DNA of 46,449 nucleotides. It comes from Pseudomonadota bacterium. GTDB taxonomy: Bacteria > Pseudomonadota > Gammaproteobacteria > Burkholderiales > SG8-39. Positions 35,572-44,997 of the stretch are shown here, piece by piece. Position 1 is the stretch's first letter. Each line of letters opens with the position of its first letter. Location: NCBI GenBank assembly GCA_026399375.1, contig JAPLRD010000044.1:1-46449 (forward strand). The letters are read 5' to 3'. A program made the position numbers and the translations under genes. A model generated the notes under the pieces. It did not search any database. It saw only the letters and a list, made by a program, of their open reading frames with translations, and was not told where the DNA came from.

Positions 35572-36185
35572 GCCGGGTCCCGCTTCTTCGCGCCGATGCG
35601 GCTTTCGTTGCCGGCCATCAGGCGTCCGATGTTTTCCCTGTGCCTGTAGACCAGGAGCGCTGCGACGGCCGCGACGCCGGGAAGCAGCGGGCTTGCGGTG
35701 CCGAACAGCCACGCGGTGTAGAACGCGGCGAACAGCGCGGCGATGATGGAGGCGAGCGAAACCATGCGGAAAATCGACACGATGACCAGCCAGCTCGCCA
35801 GCGTCGCCAGTCCGAGCCAGATGTCGATGGCGCAGAGGATGCCGAGCGCGGTCGCCACGCCCTTGCCCCCCTTGAAGCGAAAAAACACCGGGTATAGATG
35901 GCCGAGGAACACTGCGAGCGCGACGAGCGCAATGCCCGTCATGTCCACGCCGTAGTCCGCGGCGAAATAACGCGCCAGGAGCACGGCGACCACGCCCTTG
36001 CCGCAGTCCCCGAGCAGTGTCAGTGCCGCCGCTGATTTCTTGCCCGTGCGCAGCACGTTGGTCGCGCCCGGATTGCCCGAGCCGTAGCTGTGCGGGTCGG
36101 GCAGCGCGAACGCTTTGCTCACGATTACGGCGAAAGACAGCGAGCCGATGAGATATGCCGCGATTGCGAAGACCAGGGTCGCCAT
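35568..36185 (-). CDS. plsY: Glycerol-3-phosphate acyltransferase PlsY
   Basis: The 205-residue membrane protein transfers the acyl group of acyl-phosphate to glycerol-3-phosphate, the first step of phospholipid synthesis. The three conserved loops are visible: [12 protein letters not shown] with [36 protein letters not shown], and the C-terminal [19 protein letters not shown]. Length and about five membrane segments are normal. It is the first gene of the minus-strand series and overlaps the WecA-like gene. An 88-base divergent spacer lies between it and folB. Confidence 0.93.
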   Translation of the reverse strand: MATLVFAIAAYLIGSLSFAVIVSKAFALPDPHSYGSGNPGATNVLRTGKKSAAALTLLGDCGKGVVAVLLARYFAADYGVDMTGIALVALAVFLGHLYPVFFRFKGGKGVATALGILCAIDIWLGLATLASWLVIVSIFRMVSLASIIAALFAAFYTAWLFGTASPLLPGVAAVAALLVYRHRENIGRLMAGNESRIGAKKRDPA

Positions 36186-36273
36186 CTAATTGCTTTAGGG
36201 CCTGTTAGAATGTACCGCATATTTTACGCGTGAACAGCCTTTCGCCCTAGAGCCCGATTCCGACCTTGATCCA

Positions 36274-36624
36274 ATGGACATCATATTTCTTCGCGAAATC
36301 AGGCTGGACGCGCGCATCGGCATCTACAAGCGCGAGAAAGCGATTACCCAGACGGTGGAGCTCGACCTCGAGTTGGCGCTTCCGGACGATCGCGTGTTCA
36401 AGAGCGGCAAGGTCACCGACACCATTGATTACGCGGTGGTGATAGAGCGCATTCGCGCCACCCTGATCGAGCAGCACTACGGCCTGGTGGAAAATCTGGC
36501 CGAGCATGTGGCGCAGATCATCCTGAAGGAATTCCACTCACCCTGGGTGCGCGTCAGCATCGCCAAGATAGGCGCGCAACCGAACGCGCGCCGCGTCGGC
36601 GTGGTGATCGAGAGAAGCAAGTAA
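36274..36624 (+). CDS. folB: Dihydroneopterin aldolase
   Basis: The 116-residue enzyme cleaves 7,8-dihydroneopterin to 6-hydroxymethyl-dihydropterin and glycolaldehyde in folate synthesis. It starts MDIIFLREIRLDARIGIYKREKAITQTVELDLEL, with the family glutamate and the GxYxxE-like region, then SGKVTDTIDYAVVIERI and the active-site lysine region VRVSIAKIGAQPNARRVGV. It is transcribed away from plsY, an arrangement frequent in Betaproteobacteria. The family is well matched along the whole length. Confidence 0.92.
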   Translation: MDIIFLREIRLDARIGIYKREKAITQTVELDLELALPDDRVFKSGKVTDTIDYAVVIERIRATLIEQHYGLVENLAEHVAQIILKEFHSPWVRVSIAKIGAQPNARRVGVVIERSK

Positions 36625-36661
36625 GGCACCGCCGGGAGGCGAGGTTTTGCCAACCACCCCC

Positions 36662-36740
36662 TGTCATTCCGAGGCCTCTGAGAGGAATCTGCTTTTTTCC
36701 ATGCTTGAAGAGCAGATTCCTCGCGTTGCTCGGAATGACA
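36662..36740. repeat. Long imperfect palindrome (repeat family member 2), likely bidirectional terminator
   Basis: TGTCATTCCGAGG...AGGAATCTGCTTTTTT pairs with AGCAGATTCCTCGC...CGGAATGACA over about 30 bases per arm. It lies between the convergent genes folB and ybaK and includes a T-run after the left arm, so it could end transcription from both sides. Its arms are related to those at 32278-32369. Confidence 0.7.
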
Positions 36741-36759
36741 GCTGCGGGGGGCAAGTCTT

Positions 36760-37245
36760 TCAGTCCGCCAGCGCCGCCTCGACGGTCTTGGCGTCCAGCA
36801 GTCGTACGAGTTCAGCAGGATCCATCCCGACCAGATAGCCGCGCCGGCCGCCGTTGATGTAGATCTTCTGCAGCTCGAGCACGCCCTTTTCAGCGTAGAC
36901 GGGCATTTTCTTTCGCGTGCCGAAGGGCGAGGTGCCGCCGACCAGATACCCGGAATGGCGGTTGGCGGTTGCTGGCGTGCAGGGTTCCGCCTTCTTGACG
37001 CCGATCTGCCGCGCCAGGTTCTTGGTCGAAACTTTGCGATCGCCGTGCATCAGGACGAGGAAGGGTCGCTTCGTCTCGTCCTCCATGACCAGGGTCTTGA
37101 CCACCTCGTGTTCGGGCACGCCGAGCTCCCGCGCGGATACCGCCGTGCCGCCGTGTTCTTCGTAGGCATAAATGTGCTCGGTGTAGGCGACACCGTGCTT
37201 TTTCAGGAATGCGGTCGCGGGCGTTTCCGAAACGTGTTTGCTCAT
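36760..37245 (-). CDS. ybaK: YbaK/EbsC-type Cys-tRNA(Pro) deacylase
   Basis: The 161-residue protein is a trans-editing hydrolase that removes cysteine wrongly attached to tRNA-Pro. The characteristic segments are present: TPATAFLKKHGVAYTEHIY, VVKTLVMEDETKRPFLVLMHGDRKVSTKNLAR with the catalytic lysine of the KTL motif, AEPCTPATANRHSGYLVGGTSPFGTRKKMPV, and IYINGGRRGYLVGMDP. Length is normal for the family. It follows xerD by about 25 bases on the same strand and the two may be co-transcribed. Confidence 0.92.
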   Translation of the reverse strand: MSKHVSETPATAFLKKHGVAYTEHIYAYEEHGGTAVSARELGVPEHEVVKTLVMEDETKRPFLVLMHGDRKVSTKNLARQIGVKKAEPCTPATANRHSGYLVGGTSPFGTRKKMPVYAEKGVLELQKIYINGGRRGYLVGMDPAELVRLLDAKTVEAALAD

Positions 37246-37269
37246 GATGATTTCGCCGGTAGGTGTGAT

Positions 37270-38178
37270 CTATCCTCGCGGATGGTGTTTCTGATGCAGC
37301 AATTTCAGGCGTTCGCGCGCGACATGGGTGTAGATCTGCGTGGTCGAAATGTCGGCGTGGCCGAGCAGCATCTGCACCACGCGCAAGTCGGCGCCATGGT
37401 TCAGGAGATGGGTCGCGAAGGCGTGGCGCAGGGTGTGGGGCGACATGGACTTGCCTGGCACCGCCGTTTGAGCGTGCTTCTTGATCAGGTACCAGAACGC
37501 CTGGCGCGTCATCGCCGCTCCGCGCGTGGTGACGAAGGCCGCGTCCGACTGCGCCTGAGCGCGACCGAGCAGCGCAGGTCTTGCCTCCTTCAGATAGCGC
37601 GTGAGCCAGGCTGACGCCTCCTCGCCCATGGGCACCATGCGCTCCTTGCCGCCCTTGCCGAACACGCGCACCACGCCCATGTCCTGGTTGATTTCGATCA
37701 GCTTCAGCGCCACCAGTTCGGACACGCGCAGCCCGGTGGCGTAGAGCATCTCCAGCATGGCGCGGTCGCGCAGACCCAGATTTGTCTCCGTCTCCGGTGC
37801 GCCGAGCAGCGCTTCCACGTCGGCTTCGGTGAGCGTCTTGGGGAATCGCTGCGGCTTTTTCGGCGTGTCCAGCTTCAGCGTCGGATCGGCGGCGAGCCGG
37901 TTCTCGCGCACGGCGAACTGGAAAAAGCGCTTCAGGCTTGAATGTAACCTTGCCTGCGAACTCGCGCGCAGTCTGGCCTGGGTGTGGCGATGCGCGAAAT
38001 ATGCCGCGAGATCGGCCTCGTTCGTATCCAGCAGAGACCGTTTGTGCGCCTGCGCCAGCCAGTCGCCGAACAGCGTGAGGTCCCGCCGGTACGCTTCGAG
38101 CGTGTTCTTGGCCAGGCCGTCTTCCAGCCACAGATGGTCGCAGAATTCGTCCAGCAGGGCGGAATCGCTCTCTGTCAT
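37270..38178 (-). CDS. xerD: Site-specific tyrosine recombinase XerD
   Basis: The 302-residue protein resolves chromosome dimers at dif together with XerC. The N-terminal SAM-like core-binding domain (residues about 5-90) is followed by the catalytic domain with Arg in ATGLRVSELVAL, Lys in FGKGGKERMVPMG, His-x-x-Arg in SPHTLRHAFATHLLNHGADL, His in LGHADISTTQIY and the nucleophile Tyr in IYTHVARERL. All catalytic residues are present. The neighbourhood of housekeeping genes supports XerD rather than a phage integrase. The gene starts 18 bases after ogt. Confidence 0.92.
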   Translation of the reverse strand: MTESDSALLDEFCDHLWLEDGLAKNTLEAYRRDLTLFGDWLAQAHKRSLLDTNEADLAAYFAHRHTQARLRASSQARLHSSLKRFFQFAVRENRLAADPTLKLDTPKKPQRFPKTLTEADVEALLGAPETETNLGLRDRAMLEMLYATGLRVSELVALKLIEINQDMGVVRVFGKGGKERMVPMGEEASAWLTRYLKEARPALLGRAQAQSDAAFVTTRGAAMTRQAFWYLIKKHAQTAVPGKSMSPHTLRHAFATHLLNHGADLRVVQMLLGHADISTTQIYTHVARERLKLLHQKHHPRG

Positions 38179-38196
38179 CGCGCTTCCGGAATGCGG

Positions 38197-38784
38197 CTAG
38201 GCACGCAGCGGAATGAGCATTTGTCGTTCGAGCGTCTCGTGCGCCAGCAGCCAGCGCTTGATCTCGATCAGGTAGCCGTTGCTGTGGTGGGCGAATCCGC
38301 CGAGGCCATTGGCGGCGACAACCCGATGGCAGGGAATCACAAGCGGGAAATGGTTCGTGCCGCAGGCCTGGCCCACGGGCCGCGGCCCGCTTTGCAGGGT
38401 GCGCGCCATTTCTCCGTAGGTCATGGTCTTGCCGCGGGGAATAGCGGCAATCAGGTCCCATACGCGGCGCTGGAACGCCGTACCGACGCCTTGTTTCAGC
38501 GGCAGATTGAAGCGAAAGCCCGGATCGGCGACATATTTTTCGATTTGCACGCCAACCCGTTCGGCCAGGGCGTTTGAAGAGGCTTGGGTGCCGGCGCTGC
38601 GCGGCAAATAGACGACCTCGGCCAGCACATCTCCTTCTGTTCGCACGCCCACGAGTCCGAACGGGGTGTCGAATTTCGCCTGATATGCGCTCAAGGCGGT
38701 CCTGCTGCCCGAACCGGGACGAGACGCTGGCGAAAGTGGAGTTCCCGCTTTTTTCACGATTCCGGGAGCAGCTTGGATCGGCAT
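38197..38784 (-). CDS. ogt: Methylated-DNA-[protein]-cysteine S-methyltransferase (Ogt-like)
   Basis: The 195-residue protein repairs O6-alkylguanine by moving the alkyl group to its own cysteine. The acceptor site is in FPLVIPCHRVVAANGLGGF (near residue 150), the DNA-binding helix region is FQRRVWDLIAAIPRGKTMTYGEMA, and the Arg finger is probably in SGPRPVGQACG. The common ANP before the active site reads GTNHF here, a mild deviation. The first 30 residues are Pro/Ser-rich and not conserved, so the real start may be somewhat later, but no good alternative start was found. Confidence 0.88.
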   Translation of the reverse strand: MPIQAAPGIVKKAGTPLSPASRPGSGSRTALSAYQAKFDTPFGLVGVRTEGDVLAEVVYLPRSAGTQASSNALAERVGVQIEKYVADPGFRFNLPLKQGVGTAFQRRVWDLIAAIPRGKTMTYGEMARTLQSGPRPVGQACGTNHFPLVIPCHRVVAANGLGGFAHHSNGYLIEIKRWLLAHETLERQMLIPLRA

Positions 38785-39067
38785 CGGTAACCAGATGATT
38801 ATTAAAAAATAAACTCAAAAACCCTGAAGCTGTGCAGCAAACGGATTATACAAGCAAGCCGGAAAACTCGGCCAATTCGCTGGAATCATGCTAACATCTT
38901 GAATTTTCTCGCCTTCCGAAGCCACTTTTGGGCACGCCCAATTCAGCTCTGGTCAAGGTTCCTCAGCCAGGGTTCGAGCAATATCCGGCAGTGCCAAGCG
39001 CTTATTTGACGCTTTTTGTTCTGCCGGCCCGCGATACGACCTGAAAATCCTTTTAGACTGATTCCCC
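38785..39067. other. Divergent intergenic region between ogt and typA
   Basis: This stretch of 283 bases lies between divergent genes and should contain promoters for both. It includes A+T-rich runs (ATTATTAAAAAATAAACTC near 38797-38816, and TCTTGAATTTTCTCG near 38897), but no -35/-10 pair was convincing. No small gene or hairpin stood out. Confidence 0.4.
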
Positions 39068-40924
<1,857 letters not shown>

Positions 40925-40945
40925 TCACTTTCCGCCGTTATGGAA

Positions 40946-40960
40946 GGCCCGCTCCGGGCC
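40946..40960. terminator. Short G+C-rich stem-loop between convergent typA and TRAP permease genes
   Basis: GGCCCG-CTC-CGGGCC makes a perfect six-base stem with a three-base loop in the 49-base gap. There is no T-run on either side, so it is not a standard intrinsic terminator, but its location suits weak bidirectional termination or 3' end protection. Confidence 0.35.
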
Positions 40961-40973
40961 GACCTGTCTCCGC

Positions 40974-43013
40974 TCAGGCAGGTGCGACCGGCAGCTTGCC
41001 GCGCCGCATGAACTGTAGCGCGAGCGCGGCGATCACCAGGCCGAATCCGATCAGATCGGCGATGCGCGTCGGATAGACGAGCGCGAATCCCGCGACGATC
41101 AGCATCCAGCGCTCGAGCAGGTTGGTCTTGATCAGCGCCCAACCCTGGAAGCCTCCAGCCAGCGCCGCGATGCCGACGGCCGCGGTCAGCGTGACCTCGG
41201 CGATCGACCACCAGTTGGCCGTGGCCAGCGCCTTGGTGGAACCCATCAGCAGCAATCCCTGCCCGCTGGGGTCGAGTACGAACATGAACGGCACCAGGAA
41301 TGCGGGGACGGTGTACTTCCAGCATTGCAGCGTGGTCTTGTACGGGTCGCCGCCGGTGATCGCCGCGGCCGCGAACGGAGACAGCGCCGTGGGCGGGGAG
41401 ACTTCCGACAGCACGGCGTAATAGAAGATGAACATGTGCGCGGCGAAGTCGGGCACGCCGAGCTTGATCAGCGCCGGCGCCGCAATCACGGCGCAGATGA
41501 TGTAGGAGGCGGTCACCGGCACCGCCAGTCCGACGATCCACACCACCAGCGAGGTGTAGATCGCGGTCAGCAGGAGCGAGCCGCCGGCATAATCGATCAC
41601 GATGGAACTGAACTTGAGCCCGAGTCCGGTGAGCGTCACCACGCCGACGATGATGCCGGCGCCGGCGCAGGTGGCGGCGACGTTGAGCACGCCGATGGAT
41701 CCGCCCTCCATCGCCTTGACGAACGGCGACTTGAAGATCAGCTCGGCGATGCGGCCTTTGCCGCGGAACAGGTCGTAGGAGAACAGGGACGTGTCGCTGC
41801 GCAGGAAACTGGTCAGGAGCGACACCACGGTCGCCCAGAACACCGACAGCACCGGCGAGAAGCCCCACATCATGAAGGCGACGATGGAAATCAGCGAGAG
41901 GAAGTGATACCAGTAATGCCGCGTGAGGTTCCACACGGTATCGACCTTCTCGATCAAGAGCTCGCCCATGTGGTACTTGCGCGCATCGATCTCGACCATC
42001 AGGAACAGCGCGAGGTAGAACAGGATGGTCGGGATGCAGGCGATCAGCAGCACGTCGGGATAGGAGATCTTCAGGAACTCGACAATCAGGAAGGCCGCGG
42101 CGCCCAGCACCGGCGGCGAAATAATCGCGCCCAGCCCACCGGCGGAGAGCAAGCCGCCGGCGGCGTTCTTCTCGTAGCCGGCCTTGGCCAGCATAGGATA
42201 AGCGACCGCGCCCAGCGTCACCGTGGTCGCGACGCCGGAACCCGAGGGCCCGCCGAGCAGAAACGAGGCGAGGACTACCGAGCGTCCCGCGCCGGTAGGC
42301 TTGCCGCCCATCGCCGAAAAGGAGAAATCGATATAGAACTTGCCGGCGCCGGAATACTGCAGGAACGCGCCGAAAATGGTGAACAGGATGATGAGCGAGG
42401 AGGACACGTCCACGGCCACTCCGTAGATCCCCTCCAGCGTCATGTACATATGCCCGACCAGCCGGCCGACTTCGTAGCCCTTGTGCGTCCAGGGGTGGGG
42501 CAGGTAGGAGCCGAACAGGGCGTAGAGTATGAACGCGCTGGTGATCGCGGGCATGATCCAGCCGTTGGTTCGGCGCATGATCTCCATCACCATCAGCATC
42601 AGGGCGACGCCGAAAAAGATGTCCCAGTTCTCGGGCGAGGTGTTGCGGTCGGTAAAGTCGTCGCCGCCCTGGATCAGGTAAGCCGCCACGGCGACCGACA
42701 GCAGCGCGAGCACCCAGTCCCACCACATGATGCGGTGGCGATAGCGTTGCGCCACTGGAAACACCAGAAACGAAAGAAACAGCACCATGGCCACGTGTAC
42801 CGGACGCAGCGTCTGCGTGGCGAGGATACCGTAGGCGGTATAAAGGTGGAACGCGGACATCGCCACTGCGCTGAAGGTGATGAACGCTGCGAGCCGGCCG
42901 CTCAGCTTGTTGGCTGCGCCCTCTTCCTCCTCGATGAACTCTTCGGCTTTTTTCAGCGCTTCGTCGCTGATGACGGTCTCGTCGTTTTGCTGCGGTCTGG
43001 TTTGCTCACTCAT
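40974..43013 (-). CDS. TRAP transporter fused permease (4TM/12TM, DctQM-type)
   Basis: The 679-residue inner-membrane protein combines the small DctQ-like part (residues about 40-200) and the large DctM-like part, as usual for TAXI-type TRAP systems. Diagnostic segments include LPHPWTHKGYEVGRLVGHMYMTLEGIYG, GKPTGAGRSVVLASFLLGGPSGSGVATTVTLG and AGGLLSAGGLGAIISPPVLGAAAF, with more than fifteen membrane helices. It would import a carboxylate or amino-acid-like substrate using an ion gradient. The matching binding protein is encoded just upstream, separated by a hairpin. Substrate is unknown. Confidence 0.92.
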   Translation of the reverse strand: MSEQTRPQQNDETVISDEALKKAEEFIEEEEGAANKLSGRLAAFITFSAVAMSAFHLYTAYGILATQTLRPVHVAMVLFLSFLVFPVAQRYRHRIMWWDWVLALLSVAVAAYLIQGGDDFTDRNTSPENWDIFFGVALMLMVMEIMRRTNGWIMPAITSAFILYALFGSYLPHPWTHKGYEVGRLVGHMYMTLEGIYGVAVDVSSSLIILFTIFGAFLQYSGAGKFYIDFSFSAMGGKPTGAGRSVVLASFLLGGPSGSGVATTVTLGAVAYPMLAKAGYEKNAAGGLLSAGGLGAIISPPVLGAAAFLIVEFLKISYPDVLLIACIPTILFYLALFLMVEIDARKYHMGELLIEKVDTVWNLTRHYWYHFLSLISIVAFMMWGFSPVLSVFWATVVSLLTSFLRSDTSLFSYDLFRGKGRIAELIFKSPFVKAMEGGSIGVLNVAATCAGAGIIVGVVTLTGLGLKFSSIVIDYAGGSLLLTAIYTSLVVWIVGLAVPVTASYIICAVIAAPALIKLGVPDFAAHMFIFYYAVLSEVSPPTALSPFAAAAITGGDPYKTTLQCWKYTVPAFLVPFMFVLDPSGQGLLLMGSTKALATANWWSIAEVTLTAAVGIAALAGGFQGWALIKTNLLERWMLIVAGFALVYPTRIADLIGFGLVIAALALQFMRRGKLPVAPA

Positions 43014-43079
43014 GGCTCGAGCCCCCTTTATTGTGCGGCGGCGTTGCGCCTTGGATCCCGGCCTGCCCCGAGGCGGGCT

Positions 43080-43111
43080 AAAACGAAAAGACCCCGCCGG
43101 CTGGCAGGGTC
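43080..43111 (-). terminator. Intrinsic terminator-like hairpin between the TAXI and TRAP permease genes
   Basis: On the minus strand GACCCTGCC-AGCC-GGCGGGGTC (one mismatch) is followed at once by TTTTCGTTT. This is the form of a rho-independent terminator. Because it lies inside the operon, it likely lets the binding protein be made in excess over the membrane part. Confidence 0.65.
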
Positions 43112-43139
43112 GTGGCGGAGAAAGTGCCCAAACGGAGTC

Positions 43140-44105
43140 TCAGTTGAGCTTGATACCCTTCTCTGCGAAGTACTTTGCCGCGCCCGGGTGGAACGGGATC
43201 GGCGAGGCCGAGGCCTTCTGGTTCTCGAGCTTGAAGTTCTCCGCTTCCTTGTGCACGTTGATCAGGTCCTGGCGCTTGTCGAAAATCGTCTTCACGATGT
43301 TGTAGGCGGTCATGTCGTCCATGTTGGCGTTGGCGACGAGAACGTTCATCACCGAGGACTGATTGTTGTCGGCGTCCATGCCGCGATAGGTCGCCTTCGG
43401 GATGACGTCCTCGATGTACAGGTTGCCGTACTTCTTGTTCATCGCCGGCACCAGGTCGGCGTGGTCGATCATCTTGATCTTCGTGCCCGGCGTGTTGGCG
43501 ATGTCGGTCACCGCGGCGGTCGGCAGCCCGCCGACCCAGAAGAAGGCGTCGATCTTGCCGTCCTTCATCGCGTTCACCGACTCGGCTACGCCCAGGCGCT
43601 CGCGCTTCATGTCCTTGTCCTTGTCCAGGCCGGCGGCCTCGATCACGCGAAAGGCCATCACTTCGGTGGCGCTCCCGGGCGAGCCCGTCGATACGTGCTT
43701 GCCTTTGAGGTCGGCGATTTTGTTGACGCCCCGGCCTTCGACCGACACCACATGCATGCGGTTCGGATACAGGATCATCAGCGTGCGCACCGCTACTTTG
43801 TTGCCCTTGAACTTGTCCTCGCCCTTGAACGCGTCCAGGGTCGCGTCGGCCATCGTCAGCGCGATGTAGGGTTTGCCGCTGCCGATCAGCTTGAGATTGT
43901 CGACCGAGCCGCCGGTGACTTCGGCGGTGGCATCCATGCCGGGGATGAACTTGGAAAACACGGCCGCCATGCCGCCGCCCAGCGGGTAATACACGCCGCC
44001 GGTGCCGCCGGTGGCGATTGAAATGTTGATCTTGTTCTGGGCCGCGACCGGCGCGGCAAGTGCGATCAGGGTGGCAGCGCCTAGTGCTTGGAACAGCTTG
44101 TTCAT
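43140..44105 (-). CDS. TAXI family TRAP transporter solute-binding protein
   Basis: A periplasmic protein of about 321 residues with a signal peptide (LGAATLIALAAPVAAQ). The TAXI-family beginning INISIATGGTGGVYYPLGGGMAAVFSKFIPG is clear, followed by VRTLMILYPNRMHVVSVEGRGVNKIADLKGKHVSTGSPGSATEVMAFRVIEAAGL and GKIDAFFWVGGLPTAAVTDIA. It delivers a solute, possibly glutamate-like or another carboxylate, to the fused permease. The ATG at 44105 has a good GAGGAG ribosome-binding site seven bases upstream; the track start 73 codons earlier is too far upstream and lacks a signal peptide. Confidence 0.92.
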   Translation of the reverse strand: MNKLFQALGAATLIALAAPVAAQNKINISIATGGTGGVYYPLGGGMAAVFSKFIPGMDATAEVTGGSVDNLKLIGSGKPYIALTMADATLDAFKGEDKFKGNKVAVRTLMILYPNRMHVVSVEGRGVNKIADLKGKHVSTGSPGSATEVMAFRVIEAAGLDKDKDMKRERLGVAESVNAMKDGKIDAFFWVGGLPTAAVTDIANTPGTKIKMIDHADLVPAMNKKYGNLYIEDVIPKATYRGMDADNNQSSVMNVLVANANMDDMTAYNIVKTIFDKRQDLINVHKEAENFKLENQKASASPIPFHPGAAKYFAEKGIKLN

Positions 44106-44208
44106 GGCAATCTCCTCGTGGTGGTTCGACGATGTTCCTTGCGGCATTTGGTTTGAATGCGATTGCCGCTTCGGTTCGAAGTATATATCAATTGCCGCGG
44201 GCCCCGGC

Positions 44209-44239
44209 TTGGTTCGCCTATGAAAGTAGCGGCTATACT
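44209..44239 (+). promoter_or_regulatory. Possible promoter of the SIMPL-domain gene
   Basis: TTGGTT (44209-44214) and TATACT (44234-44239) are 19 bases apart on the plus strand, followed by about 32 bases to the ATG at 44272. The region 44106-44271 separates divergent genes and should hold promoters for both; this is the best match seen. Confidence 0.35.
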
Positions 44240-44271
44240 TGCCCTTCCTCGCCTTCTTTGTTGGGGTCATC

Positions 44272-44970
44272 ATGAGCGTCATGAAATGGCTGTTGTTTGC
44301 GGCGTCGCTGTCGCTCGCCGGCAATGCGGCCGCGGCCGAGCCGGCGCCGCGCTACAGCGTCGTCGAACTGCAGGCCGAAGCGCAGCGCGAAGTGGCGAAC
44401 GACACGCTGAACGCCAGCCTCTACGTGGAAATGAACGATGCCAATCCGGCAACGCTCGCCAGCGCCATCAACAGGAGCGTCAACGAGGCGCTGCGGATGG
44501 CGAAAGACCACAAGGGCGTGCGCGTGCGCTCCGGGGGCAATCAGACCTATCCCGTGTACGCCAAGGGCAACGCGCTGCAGGGCTGGCGCGGACGCGCCGA
44601 GATCCGCATCGAAAGCAGGGATTTTCAGGAAGCATCGGGCCTGATCGGCAAGCTGCAAGCCGGGATGCAGTTGGGCAGCCTGGGCTTTTCCGTTTCGCCC
44701 GAAGCGCGACGACTGGCCGAGAACGAGCTGATCGTAGAAGCCGTTGCGGCATTCAAGGCGCGCGCGGAAATTGTGAAAGGCGCGCTTTCCGGCCGGGGAT
44801 ACAAGATTCAGCGGCTGAACGTGAACAGCGGCAGCAGCGCGCCGCCGCCGCGTTTCGCCATGGCGCGCGCGCTGTCCGCGGGCGCGCCCGAGGTGGCCGC
44901 GCCCGATCTTGCGGGCGGCGTGAGCATGGTCACGGTGAACGTCGGCGGTGCGATTGAAGTTCTCGATTAG
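44272..44970 (+). CDS. SIMPL (DUF541) domain protein, periplasmic
   Basis: A protein of about 232 residues with a signal peptide (WLLFAASLSLAGNAAAAE) and a SIMPL/DUF541 domain: VVELQAEAQREVANDTLNASLYVEM, GVRVRSGGNQTYPVYAKGNALQGWRGRAEIRIES, and LGSLGFSVSPEARRLAENELIVEAVAAFKARAE. Members of this family are periplasmic or outer-membrane-associated and poorly understood; some affect oxidative stress. The ATG at 44272 is chosen because it gives a clean signal peptide and has a GGGG upstream; the TTG of the track is not needed. The MFS gene follows 27 bases later. Confidence 0.85.
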   Translation: MSVMKWLLFAASLSLAGNAAAAEPAPRYSVVELQAEAQREVANDTLNASLYVEMNDANPATLASAINRSVNEALRMAKDHKGVRVRSGGNQTYPVYAKGNALQGWRGRAEIRIESRDFQEASGLIGKLQAGMQLGSLGFSVSPEARRLAENELIVEAVAAFKARAEIVKGALSGRGYKIQRLNVNSGSSAPPPRFAMARALSAGAPEVAAPDLAGGVSMVTVNVGGAIEVLD

Positions 44971-44997
44971 CGCCGCGTCGCCGGTTTCTCGCCGCAG

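Noticed and set aside
34462-35649. Plus-strand 395-codon frame
   Set aside because: It is antisense to the WecA-like gene, which has clear family motifs.
36890-38818. Minus-strand 642-codon frame
   Set aside because: It covers ybaK, xerD and ogt in another frame and shows no domain of its own.
41325-44021. Plus-strand open frame of 898 codons
   Set aside because: It is antisense to the TRAP permease and TAXI genes, is extremely rich in His, Gln, Arg and Glu, and has no domain; it is a shadow of high-GC coding sequence.
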